Shown here piece after piece: positions 44,464 to 53,666 of a stretch of DNA of 64,000 nucleotides (position 1 is its first letter; each line of letters opens with the position of its first letter). The stretch is from contig NZ_JAFIBY010000003.1 of the NCBI RefSeq assembly GCF_017832355.1, positions 310,001-374,000 on the forward strand, written 5' to 3'. Under the pieces are notes generated by a model, which saw nothing but the letters and a program-made list of their open reading frames with translations, made no database searches and was not told the origin of the DNA. Origin of the DNA: Serratia sp. PL17 (GTDB taxonomy: Bacteria > Pseudomonadota > Gammaproteobacteria > Enterobacterales > Enterobacteriaceae). Position numbers and translations under genes: made by a program.

Positions 44464-45131
44464 AAGATTCCTCCCAAATAACAGTAATATTTCGAAACTA
44501 TCACGTAAGAAGACACTGTTCAAGCAGACAGTGTTGTCGTCGATTTTTGGGAGGTTAAACGAATTCATCTGATATAAATAATTGATTTTTAATAAACAAT
44601 CTGACATGTAAATAATAATTTCTATCAGACTTCAGTTAAACAGAAGAGTAAGATTTTTTATTTTCCATATTGTCCCTGAAAAAAGCACTTAACTGCATGC
44701 CCATACTGAATGATCAATTCTTAATGATTCTGAAATTTTGCAACGGTGTGATTATTGACTGTGTATTCAAGACATCAGAGCCATCAAGGTCATGATACCT
44801 GGTGCCCCTTCGGCACCCAGTCTAGCCGGGTCCCGCTAAGGGATGAGTTCCGGCATGATGGCTGGGGTCTGATGGCGATCGCTGGTCCCAGCACCGCTGA
44901 AAGTCGATCTAGTCAGTCTTATTGGCCCAAATGAGTAAAAGACAGGGAAAAGAAACAGTCCGCTGAAAGTAATGGAAGATAAAAAAGAAATTGTAAACAC
45001 GGTTTGTCAGCTGTGAGCGAGGTGCGGACGTTTAGAGCAGTGCCGCCATTTTAATCTCTTTCGATTGCTATAGGCGACAAGATATATTATTGATGGCAAA
45101 TTGATATTACTCAGGCTTTCAAGGACGGCCC
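44464..45131. promoter_or_regulatory. Divergent control region, CBASS / Gabija
   Basis: About 670 bp without a gene, serving leftward cap4 and rightward gajA. It holds a stem-loop (GGTGCC-CCTTC-GGCACC at 44800-44816), the segment 44847-44875 related to 39481-39510, and the motif TGAGCGAGGTGCGGACGTT at 45014-45032. AAGGA precedes gajA. Confidence 0.45.
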
Positions 45132-47426
45132 ATGTACATCCAGCACATAGAGATATCTAATTTCCGAAAACTACTTTCTGTGCGAATTGACTTCGCTAAT
45201 GAGACCACGCTGCTTGTAGGTGCAAACAACAGCGGCAAATCCTCTGCCATGCTGGCACTCCGGAGATTTTTGGTTTCTAAAGCTTCAGCTTTTCGGCTCC
45301 AGGATCTGACTCTTTGTCATCTCGCCAAGCTGGATGAGATTGGTAAAGTTTGGGAGAACGCGCCGGAAAACTTTGAAATCCCTACAGCCAAGGACTGGGC
45401 TGACTGGCTCCCTAGTCTGGATATCTGGGTGTCAGCAGATCAAGGGGAGTTCCACTACATCCGGGACCTCATACCCAACTTTGCGTGGCGCGGAGGACTA
45501 GTGGGAATGCGTTTTCTGCTTGAACCTGATGATATGAATACGCTGTACACGGACTATCGTAAAGAGCGCACGAGGGTTGTAGAGCTTGAAGATGCTCTAG
45601 AGAAGGAAGAACCACCCGGTAGACCGCTGAAGCTATGGCCGCAGAGCCTACATGATTACCTGAGCCGTCGGCTGGGAGATAAATTCAAAATAGGTTGGTA
45701 CCGCCTAGATCCGCAACAACTTAAGAAGCCTGACAAGTCGACCAGAATGGCGCAAATGCAGCAACTAAGCCCTACTGCCCTGCCCTTGGAAAGTAATCCT
45801 CTCAGTGGATTAATTCGAATACATGAAATCAATGCACAGCGGGGATTCGGCGACCATTCGGACGACAAACAAGGAGATCATACTAGACCCAGCGGCACTC
45901 AAAAACTCTCGGAACAACTCAGATCTTATTACTCCCGACACCTTGACCCAGGTGACAGCCCTGATGTCTCAGACCTCGAAGCGTTGCGGGCGATAGAAGC
46001 AGCCCAGTCGGCATTCGATACGAAGCTAGGTAGCAGCTTCGAACCTGCTATTAGAGAGGTCGAGGGATTGGGTTACCCCGGCCGTAATGACCCACGCATC
46101 AAAGTCGCAAGTCGCCTAGCAACAACTGACGGCATGAACCATGAAGCGGCCGTCCTTTTTGAGTTGGATTCAATCCAGGGTGTCCCAGGAGCCCCTCCTC
46201 TTCATTTACCAGAGACCGCTAATGGGTTGGGATATCAAAACCTCATATCTATGATTTTCCGGCTGATGGGCTTCAGGGACGAGTGGCTGAGAAAAACCAG
46301 GGCTGCCAGCACGGAAGTAATAGACCGCGTCGAGCCCATCCACCTCGTGCTCATTGAAGAACCTGAAGCCCACCTTCATGTTCAAGTGCAGCAAGTGTTC
46401 GTGCGGCACGCCTACCAAGTTCTATGCCGAGACGCTTTGCTTGAACGCTACCCAAATCTGAAGACTCAGCTTTTGGTGAGCACTCACTCCAGCCATGTAA
46501 CACATGAAGTGGAGTACCAGAACCTTAGGTATTTCAGGCGGCTTCCAGCCGGGATGTATGGTATCGGTGTACCGGTGTCGACGGTCTCTAATCTCTCTAA
46601 CGTGTTCGGCGAAGGAACAAAGACGAAGGAGTTCGTAACCAGGTATCTGCGGGCACAGCATGCAGACATATTCTTCGCCGATGCCGTCATCTTGGTAGAG
46701 GGTTCAGCAGAGCGAATGATGCTGCCGCATTTTTTGCGAAATAAGTTTCCATTCCTTGACCGCTGCTACATCACAACCCTCGATATCGGTGGCAGTCACG
46801 CACATCGATTAAGGCCTTTAATTGACGCCCTTGGCATCCTCACTCTGGTTATTACAGACCTCGATGCAGGGCTTAATAAAGCTGCAAAACCGGTGCAAAG
46901 AAACTCAGATCAGATTACGAACAATCCGACATTGCGAAGCTGGATGAAACTGATGCATCTGGGCAGCACAGTGGATGAACTGCTTGAGTTACCAGCGAAC
47001 CAAAAAGAGCACAAAATCGACGACCTGTACTCGGTACGTATCGCCTATCAAACTCCTATTTCCACCCACCTGCCCGCTACTGGTGAAGTAATACAAGCTC
47101 TTCCAAATACCTTTGAAGACAGCTTTGTGCTTAGCAACGCTGGTTACTTTGCGGAAAAGACAAACGGTACTGGTCTGATGAAGGCTTTCGTAAAAATTTT
47201 GAATGACGCGCAAACATCAGAAGCCGTCGGAGAAGGGTTTTTCAACGAATTACGCGAAGGAAAGAAAGCAGAGTTTGTGTTGCTCGTTTTGGGCGACAAA
47301 AACTTTCCCAGCCTCGAAATCCCTGAGTACATCATTGAAGGCCTCAACTGGCTTGAGTCCAAATTGCGAAGCAAGCAAAAAGAGCTTCTGGTAATTCCGC
47401 CCGAGGGCGCGGAGGTGACGTCATGA
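45132..47426 (+). CDS. gajA: Gabija GajA, OLD-family ATPase-TOPRIM nuclease
   Basis: 764 residues. The ABC-type ATPase half starts MYIQHIEISNFRKLLSVRID and has Walker A GANNSGKS (about 30-37), a long coiled insertion, and Walker B IHLVLIEEPEAHLHVQVQQ (about 400). The C-terminal TOPRIM domain shows DAVILVEGSAERMMLPHF (Glu) and LVITDLDAGLN (Asp pair). OLD-family proteins next to a UvrD-like helicase are the Gabija pair; GajA is a sequence-specific DNA-nicking nuclease inhibited by nucleotides. It is longer than Bacillus cereus GajA (about 578 residues as I recall), chiefly between the ATPase motifs. Confidence 0.9.
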   Translation: MYIQHIEISNFRKLLSVRIDFANETTLLVGANNSGKSSAMLALRRFLVSKASAFRLQDLTLCHLAKLDEIGKVWENAPENFEIPTAKDWADWLPSLDIWVSADQGEFHYIRDLIPNFAWRGGLVGMRFLLEPDDMNTLYTDYRKERTRVVELEDALEKEEPPGRPLKLWPQSLHDYLSRRLGDKFKIGWYRLDPQQLKKPDKSTRMAQMQQLSPTALPLESNPLSGLIRIHEINAQRGFGDHSDDKQGDHTRPSGTQKLSEQLRSYYSRHLDPGDSPDVSDLEALRAIEAAQSAFDTKLGSSFEPAIREVEGLGYPGRNDPRIKVASRLATTDGMNHEAAVLFELDSIQGVPGAPPLHLPETANGLGYQNLISMIFRLMGFRDEWLRKTRAASTEVIDRVEPIHLVLIEEPEAHLHVQVQQVFVRHAYQVLCRDALLERYPNLKTQLLVSTHSSHVTHEVEYQNLRYFRRLPAGMYGIGVPVSTVSNLSNVFGEGTKTKEFVTRYLRAQHADIFFADAVILVEGSAERMMLPHFLRNKFPFLDRCYITTLDIGGSHAHRLRPLIDALGILTLVITDLDAGLNKAAKPVQRNSDQITNNPTLRSWMKLMHLGSTVDELLELPANQKEHKIDDLYSVRIAYQTPISTHLPATGEVIQALPNTFEDSFVLSNAGYFAEKTNGTGLMKAFVKILNDAQTSEAVGEGFFNELREGKKAEFVLLVLGDKNFPSLEIPEYIIEGLNWLESKLRSKQKELLVIPPEGAEVTS

Positions 47427-49270
47427 GCGAGGCAGTTGTCGCAGATGCCGACACCATTATGCAGGCTTGCCTGAATCTGTCAGATCCGAAGAGTTTTTTT
47501 CTTTACGCAGGTGCGGGCTCAGGAAAAACCCACTCACTTGTCGAGGCTATCCGCGAACTCAAAAGTCGCGAGCGAGAACGCCTGACGTTCGAGGGGCGGC
47601 GCATTGCGGTGATTACCTATACAAACGCAGCATGCGAGGAGATTCTTCGAAGGCTAGAGTTTGATCCACTCGTGGAAGTCTCAACCATTCACGCGTTCGC
47701 CTGGCGCCTAATCCAAGGATTCGACAACGAGATCAGAGAGTGGCTAAGGATCAAACTTGCCCAGGACATTGAGAAGATCGAGGGCGAGCTAGCACGCTCG
47801 AGAGGCGACAATAAAACATCTCGAGCAAACCGACGGAAGCTACAAAGCAAAATACGCAGACTTGAGACTCTCGACGAGATTACTAAGTTCACCTATAGCC
47901 CTACAAGTAACAACAGAGAACGACAAGCACTCAATCACGATGAAGTCATCAAGTTGACCGCAGCATTCGCTCCTGAGCGCCCTTTGTTGGATGTTCTAGT
48001 AGACCGCTACCCAGTTGTATTGATCGACGAAAGCCAAGACACCCACGCGCCAGTAATGGAGGCTTTTCTGAAAGTCCAGCAATTGGCGCAGACACGCTTC
48101 TGCCTGGGGCTACTCGGCGACACCATGCAACAGATTTACGGCCATGGGGTAACGCACCTTGATAAAGCAATCCCGGATGACTGGCGGAAACCTGAAAAGG
48201 TCGTTAATCGCCGCTGTCCTCGTAGAGTGATAGACCTTATAAACGTGATTCGAAGCGCCGTAGACAATCATCAGCAGACCCCAAAGCCTGATGCCATTCA
48301 AGGTGTAGTGCGCATGTACTGCATTAGCCAAAACCAAGAACAGGCAGCAAATCTTGAGGAAGGCATCGCTCATTCGATGGCTGCAATCACCGACGACGGA
48401 GAATGGGCTACCGGCCCTGAAGGCCGAAAGACCTTGATCCTCGAACATAAGATGGCTGGACGGCGGATGGGGTTCGAGAAGCTGTTCACGCCCCTCTACG
48501 CGGTTGAGCACCTTCAAACAGGCTTGTTGGATGGAACCCTGCCCGCACTTCGCGTTTTCAGCGAAGGCGTTCTTCCCATCCTTACCGCAAAGGACGATCA
48601 CTTCCTTCTGCTTGAAGCAGTACGCTCTCGCTCTTCCTTGCTCAGCAAGGACGCTATGCAATCAACAGTGGATCAATCGGCCCACATGCAGCGTGTAGAG
48701 GACGCGACGCACACCCTGCTCTCTCTTTTCGAAAGAAACGATCCAACACTGAGCGAAGTCGCAACGCTTCTGTTGAAAACCCAACTGCTTGATGTTCCTG
48801 AAAATCTGATTGAGGCAATGGTGTTGGGATCTCCTGGTGAGGCGCCCGATCCTGAAGATACGAACGCGATAACCAATTACGCCTATCAGCTATTTCTTGA
48901 GCGCCCATTTTCGGAGCTGGCAGCTTTTGCGACTTATACAGATGGCCTTTCACCCTATGGTACGCACCAAGGCGTAAAGGGACTCGAGTACCCTCGAGTT
49001 ATGGTTGTCATCAACGATGATGAGGCAGACGGCTTTTTGTTCAGCTACGACAAATTGCTGGGTGTGAAAGAACCAACAAAAACTGATCGAGACAATGAGC
49101 GTGAGGGCAAGGACCACGCACTAGCTCGTACTCGCAGGCTTCTCTACGTAACGTGTAGTCGTGCTGAAAATAGCTTAGCGATTGTCGTATATACACCTCA
49201 GCCGACACTGGCCAAGCGAAACGTTGTTGCTGCTGGCTGGCTCCAAGAGAGCGAAGTCGAAATCCTATGA
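47423..49270 (+). CDS. gajB: Gabija GajB, UvrD/Rep-like helicase
   Basis: 615 residues. Superfamily 1 motifs are visible: Walker A LYAGAGSGKTHS (Lys35), motif Ia IAVITYTNAACEEIL, motif II VLIDESQDTH, motif III LGLLGDTMQQIYG, and HQGVKGLEYPRVMVV then RLLYVTCSRAE (motifs V and VI). In Gabija, GajB works with the GajA tetramer and is triggered by DNA ends. Start overlaps the gajA stop by 4 bases, so expression is coupled. Confidence 0.92.
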   Translation: MSEAVVADADTIMQACLNLSDPKSFFLYAGAGSGKTHSLVEAIRELKSRERERLTFEGRRIAVITYTNAACEEILRRLEFDPLVEVSTIHAFAWRLIQGFDNEIREWLRIKLAQDIEKIEGELARSRGDNKTSRANRRKLQSKIRRLETLDEITKFTYSPTSNNRERQALNHDEVIKLTAAFAPERPLLDVLVDRYPVVLIDESQDTHAPVMEAFLKVQQLAQTRFCLGLLGDTMQQIYGHGVTHLDKAIPDDWRKPEKVVNRRCPRRVIDLINVIRSAVDNHQQTPKPDAIQGVVRMYCISQNQEQAANLEEGIAHSMAAITDDGEWATGPEGRKTLILEHKMAGRRMGFEKLFTPLYAVEHLQTGLLDGTLPALRVFSEGVLPILTAKDDHFLLLEAVRSRSSLLSKDAMQSTVDQSAHMQRVEDATHTLLSLFERNDPTLSEVATLLLKTQLLDVPENLIEAMVLGSPGEAPDPEDTNAITNYAYQLFLERPFSELAAFATYTDGLSPYGTHQGVKGLEYPRVMVVINDDEADGFLFSYDKLLGVKEPTKTDRDNEREGKDHALARTRRLLYVTCSRAENSLAIVVYTPQPTLAKRNVVAAGWLQESEVEIL

Positions 49271-49446
49271 AGCTTCCTCCTTGGTCTGATTAGACCGTGA
49301 CTTGTATATGTCCAATGACCACTTCTTGCACTGAGTCGCTTTCAGTAAAACCTTGGGCAGTTATGAGCGAGGAGCGGACAATGGTGCAGTTGAGCTGTTT
49401 AATTGCTCATAACTCGCTGATTCATATTATACTGGAAAAATTATCT

Positions 49447-49488
49447 GATTGGAGCGAAAAGCTGGTGCACCTGCTTTTCGCTCCAATC
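49447..49488. terminator. Bidirectional terminator between convergent defence operons
   Basis: Perfect 16-bp arms GATTGGAGCGAAAAGC and GCTTTTCGCTCCAATC with a 10-nt loop, between gajB and the leftward nuclease-VWA gene, which ends 14 bp further on. Confidence 0.75.
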
Positions 49489-49501
49489 AAATCACGCTAA
49501 C

Positions 49502-51088
49502 TCAAGAAATATAATGTATATGCAGTTTGGGGGCCTCTTTTAGCACTTCATTCAATATTTCAGATTGTGGTTTTAGGTCAGTGATAAGATGTATGCTAAT
49601 ATTTGAACCAAACTGGTTTGCTCTATCTATTCCGGCCAGAAAAAGATCCACACTCTCGATATTATAAAATGATGTGTAATCAAAAAGATTTATATTCTCG
49701 ACATGAACATTACCCCCTCTGAGCCATATGACTTCATCGAAGGCGCCCAATACTTTATGGAGTTCTTTGATATACTCTTCAGATTTTACGAGGGTTTTCA
49801 GCATGCTCTGTGAGCCATCAACTACAAGTACAATTTGACGAGGTTCTTCATTCGCAGAATACTCATCAAGTATTGAGCTGAGTGCCCCTTTTAAAGGCGA
49901 AATATTTTGTGGTTTGAAATCATCAAGAAGTGCATAGTTTGTAGTAAAATCGACTTTATCATAGTTTAATAGTATCAGCTTACCGTCGGGACCGATAGAA
50001 TCATTATAAGCTTCAGCAACACCATCGAAATATCTCTTTTTAAGGAGCAAAAACCTCTCATTCTCAGGCATCTTATGCTGTTTGCATTCAACTATTGCTC
50101 GAACAATATTAGGAGTGAGAGCTTCCGGGTGCCCCTGAACAACTACAATGTCAGGATGAACACATTGCCCTGTCGTCCTGCGATATGAAGGTTGGTAAAT
50201 AATCTGCCCTAGTGGATTCGAATTTTTTTCAGCAACTACTACTTTTTGCCCCAGTTCAAGCAAGGAAGCACCGTCAGAGGACTGTACTAGTGTAAAGCCA
50301 CGAGACTCAAAGAGTTGTAGGGTGATTATCAAACACCATAGTTCGTAAATTTGCCAGCGAAATGTCCAGAATGGTAAAGATAGAATATCCTCTAGCTTTG
50401 TACTATTATAAAAGTCTTCTACTAATGGTTTTAATTCTGCAAAGTCTTCTTGTCGCCAGAGGTTTTTGCTCCGTATGGCTGACAGGTAAGGAATTGCGTC
50501 TGTCGCTCCATAATATCCATCGTCAATTAACCCTTCTTCTTTGACGTGCTTACACATATCATGAATTCTCGAAGCAACACTTGTTGGGTCTGCATCATCG
50601 GGTTTTAGTGGCATCGGGGCATATCTAATATAACCCTTTCCATCATTATGTTTACAGCAAACAGTAGCAAATTCATTACAAACCTCGTTGAATTTGTCTT
50701 TATCAAGGGTCTTGTTGAGCAGCTTTTGATATTTCCTGAATGCTTCGAAATTTATTGCTATCGACTCCCCATTAATATTGAAATTCCATTCAATATCGAG
50801 GGCATTTTTTGACGTTCTAATTAATGTACGTTCGCAATAAATCCAAATATCTTGGAACATTTGAGAAAGCGGTTCCATTGTCTCAATCATAGCTGTCAGA
50901 TACTTCTGAGCTGTGATTTTTTTACTCTCGTCGGAAGTGATAAATTTCTCGTCTGGTATACCTAGTTTATTAGCAAGTACAACCAGTAATTCACGATCCC
51001 GTGGAGAAGGGCCATACCCCTGCGCGACTCCAAGATTTTCGGTGTACCACAGTGCTCTGTGGATTTCTGCGCATTCTTTTATTGTCAT
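49502..51088 (-). CDS. Unknown protein with PD-(D/E)XK-like nuclease and VWA domains
   Basis: 528 residues from ATG 51088 (AAGGTAAAC upstream; an ATG 4 codons earlier is possible). The first about 220 residues are helical with no known motif. The middle reads CVHPDIVVV then NIVRAIVECKQH, spaced as Pro-Asp...Glu-x-Lys of a PD-(D/E)XK nuclease (about residues 312-336). The C-terminal part has IVLVVDGSQSML, the D-x-S-x-S metal site of a von Willebrand A domain (about 425), and ISIHLITDLKPQ. It follows the FRG gene after 75 bp on the same strand and is similarly AT-rich. I do not know a named system with this pair; a defence role is inferred from domains and position. Confidence 0.65.
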   Translation of the reverse strand: MTIKECAEIHRALWYTENLGVAQGYGPSPRDRELLVVLANKLGIPDEKFITSDESKKITAQKYLTAMIETMEPLSQMFQDIWIYCERTLIRTSKNALDIEWNFNINGESIAINFEAFRKYQKLLNKTLDKDKFNEVCNEFATVCCKHNDGKGYIRYAPMPLKPDDADPTSVASRIHDMCKHVKEEGLIDDGYYGATDAIPYLSAIRSKNLWRQEDFAELKPLVEDFYNSTKLEDILSLPFWTFRWQIYELWCLIITLQLFESRGFTLVQSSDGASLLELGQKVVVAEKNSNPLGQIIYQPSYRRTTGQCVHPDIVVVQGHPEALTPNIVRAIVECKQHKMPENERFLLLKKRYFDGVAEAYNDSIGPDGKLILLNYDKVDFTTNYALLDDFKPQNISPLKGALSSILDEYSANEEPRQIVLVVDGSQSMLKTLVKSEEYIKELHKVLGAFDEVIWLRGGNVHVENINLFDYTSFYNIESVDLFLAGIDRANQFGSNISIHLITDLKPQSEILNEVLKEAPKLHIHYIS

Positions 51089-51163
51089 GTTTACCTTCAT
51101 AAATCATTAATTAATATTAGTGAAATTAAACCCCTCCAACAACCATAGTTAATCAAAGAACTG

Positions 51164-52459
51164 TTATGCTGATTCTTTGTCAAACTTATATTTTTCAGCA
51201 ATATATTTTGCTGAGTTTTCAATGTACGGAAATACAGTGCTTTCATTTATATTTAACAGATCGAGTTCTTTAAGAATTTGTTTCTTATTTTCAACAGTGA
51301 TTCTCGTTATGGCAATTTCAGACGTTCCTTCTTCGCTCATTACTGCATCTAGACCATACAATATAAATGCCCCAGACTGAGATGAAATCCTAGCATTACT
51401 CTTCTTCCCTTTTACACAGATTATCCTCCTTAAGTCCTCAGCAAGTATATTCATCTCAAAATACGATTTTTCTTCTCGTATGAAATGTCCTAGTTTTTTT
51501 ATTGCTATTTGTTCGTTAAAATTCGGATGATCAAAATCAATATCATCCTTATCTTTTTTTGGTAATCTAGCTAAATTCGCAATGCAACTTGCAACATCGG
51601 AGTCAAAATACTTAACATCACTACGCTTCATTGAGAAAATGATGACTTCTCCATCTTCCGTATGTGCTGATTTGCAAGAAAAATACAACGCAATAAGTGG
51701 ATTTGATGTTATATCTAACAACCTTGTAGGCAACGAATAATGCTGCATACGAACAAGAGTATCTAGAGTATTCACATCGGATTGGAAGTCAGCTGAGTTT
51801 GATACTATCAATTCTTTATATAAGAGATGTTCACTTTCAAGGTGTAAAGGATTCCCTTCATCATCTTTTCTAAATAGGGATGGCTCCAGTTTGTATTTAC
51901 TTTTATTTGAATGACCTCTATAAAAAACTTCTGAACCAACCTTTCTTTCAGCCGAAATAACTTTTGCAATAAAACCCTGGACAGTTGTAACCTTAGGGTT
52001 GTTATACTTTTTTGCAGACAGTCTCACTGATTTTTCCGGCTCGAGAACATGCTCATCTTTTATTACTCCTGCTTCTTTAAGCCGTAAAAAGAGATCTTCA
52101 TCTTTGACGGCCCAATGGGTTCGGTTCATTTCCCAATTGCGGAAATCAAGTAGCATAGCTAAGGGCTTAATTTTTTCAAAAGGAATAGGTGGGAGATTTT
52201 CATTCAGCTCAAACTCTATAAATATTTTCCTTCCTCTTTCTTTGATTGAATTTAATTTTCCAATCCGCAGATCATTTATATCGCCTTCGTACGCAAATAA
52301 ACAAGGATATCCTTTCAAAGTTTCAATTAAATCCGGGGTAAGAGACTGAAAAATGGCAGCAATAGATTCAGTCGTATATTCTAGGAATCTGCTTCTATCA
52401 AACTCGTAGGATTTTTCATCCCAAGCACCTTCTCTTGCGGTGACTAAAAGGTTGTACAT
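51164..52459 (-). CDS. FRG-domain protein
   Basis: 431 residues, AT-rich. The central FRG domain (about 160-330) has all the usual blocks: FYRGHSNKSKYKLEPSLFR, VRMQHYSLPTRLLDIT and NPLIALYFSC, then GEVIIFSMK. FRG proteins occur in abortive-infection and toxin settings; the biochemical activity is not settled. The N-terminal part (1-150) resembles no domain I know, and the C-terminal part ends in a helical tail. It is first in a leftward pair with the nuclease-VWA gene. Confidence 0.8.
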   Translation of the reverse strand: MYNLLVTAREGAWDEKSYEFDRSRFLEYTTESIAAIFQSLTPDLIETLKGYPCLFAYEGDINDLRIGKLNSIKERGRKIFIEFELNENLPPIPFEKIKPLAMLLDFRNWEMNRTHWAVKDEDLFLRLKEAGVIKDEHVLEPEKSVRLSAKKYNNPKVTTVQGFIAKVISAERKVGSEVFYRGHSNKSKYKLEPSLFRKDDEGNPLHLESEHLLYKELIVSNSADFQSDVNTLDTLVRMQHYSLPTRLLDITSNPLIALYFSCKSAHTEDGEVIIFSMKRSDVKYFDSDVASCIANLARLPKKDKDDIDFDHPNFNEQIAIKKLGHFIREEKSYFEMNILAEDLRRIICVKGKKSNARISSQSGAFILYGLDAVMSEEGTSEIAITRITVENKKQILKELDLLNINESTVFPYIENSAKYIAEKYKFDKESA

Positions 52460-53003
52460 GATGAAAGACGCTCCATTAAAGTTATCTTACATGCGGCAAG
52501 CAATCTATGTAAAAATATTATTAACTCTAAAATTTGATTAACATCTTGATTCGAGTATTAGAAATTTATACCTCGAAAAATTCAATAAAACAACAAATTA
52601 ACCTGATGTAAATATCTCGCCTAAGTGGACCATGAGATTTTACACATCGGACACAACGTGGTGTAACGTTCGTAATTTATGCATCTAACACGTTCCTGAC
52701 TGGCTGCCCCAGTATCGTCATCAACGGAGAAGTAAAGGTCCATGGTTACTCTTGAGAGTCCGCCCCTGACACTCAGCCGACAGTTAAACCTCTTTGCACA
52801 CAGTTCCACATAGGATAAACGCCTTCGACGTTACCTCTAACTATGCTTCATTTTAAGAGTAAAACAGTAATGTTCACCCATGCTGCGGAACGCTCGTACC
52901 AGATTTATAGAACCCGCAACTATTGGTGGTCATTCTGGTGGTCTTGACAGAAAGGGAATTCATGTTTAGCCTATTTATTAGCCAGTTACTGGCAAAGGCG
53001 ATC
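52460..53003. other. Right end of the ICE, gene-free
   Basis: About 545 bp between the FRG gene start and attR. No credible gene. Near the end TGGTGGTC occurs twice (52924-52931 and 52936-52943) with a 12-bp period, a layout expected of integrase arm-type sites. Confidence 0.5.
52924..52943 (+). repeat. Paired TGGTGGTC repeats, probable integrase arm sites
   Basis: Two direct TGGTGGTC copies 12 bp apart, about 60 bp inside the attachment site. Arm-type sites for P4-family integrases lie at such distances; assignment is by position and repetition only. Confidence 0.5.
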
Positions 53004-53019
53004 CCAGTCAGAGGAGCCA
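53004..53019 (+). repeat. attR: 3' end of tRNA-Asn
   Basis: CCAGTCAGAGGAGCCA equals the last 16 bases of enterobacterial tRNA-Asn genes (T-arm, acceptor stem and CCA), the known att core of the Yersinia HPI, ICEKp and ICEEc1. No tRNA body precedes it, so this is the duplicated copy left by integration. Its strand puts the intact tRNA-Asn and the integrase to the left of the window. Confidence 0.88.
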
Positions 53020-53027
53020 TATTAGAG

Positions 53028-53060
53028 ACGCCCGCTTAAGGAAACTTAAGCGGGCGTTTT
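53028..53060 (+). terminator. Original tRNA-Asn terminator, displaced by the ICE
   Basis: ACGCCCGCTTAAG (53028-53040), GAAA loop (53041-53044), CTTAAGCGGGCGT (53045-53057), then TTT. It follows attR by 8 bp, the usual place for the terminator of a tRNA gene, and now ends no visible transcript of its own. Confidence 0.87.
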
Positions 53061-53159
53061 GCTATTCAGCCGCCCCTCCGTTCATAGTTACCTCAGCCTG
53101 TTGATCTTCTGTTTTTCTTTGCATATAGTTAGGCGCCATACTACATGGTGAGATCGAAC

Positions 53160-53666
53160 ATGAAACTTGAGCAAAAATACCTCTCCCTGCTCCAGGAGGC
53201 CCACCAACGCCAGCTTCCTGACCTGGAGAATATTCGATTATGCTTTCAAACACTTTCGCTGGCTTCAGCCATCGATCGGGACTGTGCCTCACTGCTGGCA
53301 CCTTATGCCCTGTCTGAAGGCCGCTTCGTGATGCTGTTCTTGCTTGATGCAGCCAAAGAAGGGCTGGCACCGAATGCGCTGGCGGAAAAAGCGGGCGTAA
53401 CGCGTGCCACCGTTACGGGTCTGCTCAATGGCCTTGAGCGGGAACATTTGCTTGAGCGCCACGCCGATATCAGCGATCGCCGGGCGTTACGTGTTCGGCT
53501 GACTCACAAGGGCGAACAGGTTGCCAAACAGGTTTTTGAGCAGCATAGCCGCTGGATAGCAGGATTGTTTGGGAACCTCTCCGCTAGCGAACAAACTCAA
53601 CTGGGTCTGTTACTCGAAAAAGTCGCAGCCAACGTAACGCCAGCCAAAGAGAAGCCAGCGATATGA
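53160..53666 (+). CDS. MarR-family regulator
   Basis: 168 residues from ATG 53160; an ATG 5 codons earlier is also possible. The winged helix is clear: GLAPNALAEKAGVTRATVTGLLNGLEREHLLERHADISDRRALRV (in parts), with dimerisation helices on both sides. It is the first gene of the host chromosome after attR and overlaps the AlkC-like gene by ATGA, so it may regulate its own operon. Confidence 0.88.
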   Translation: MKLEQKYLSLLQEAHQRQLPDLENIRLCFQTLSLASAIDRDCASLLAPYALSEGRFVMLFLLDAAKEGLAPNALAEKAGVTRATVTGLLNGLEREHLLERHADISDRRALRVRLTHKGEQVAKQVFEQHSRWIAGLFGNLSASEQTQLGLLLEKVAANVTPAKEKPAI

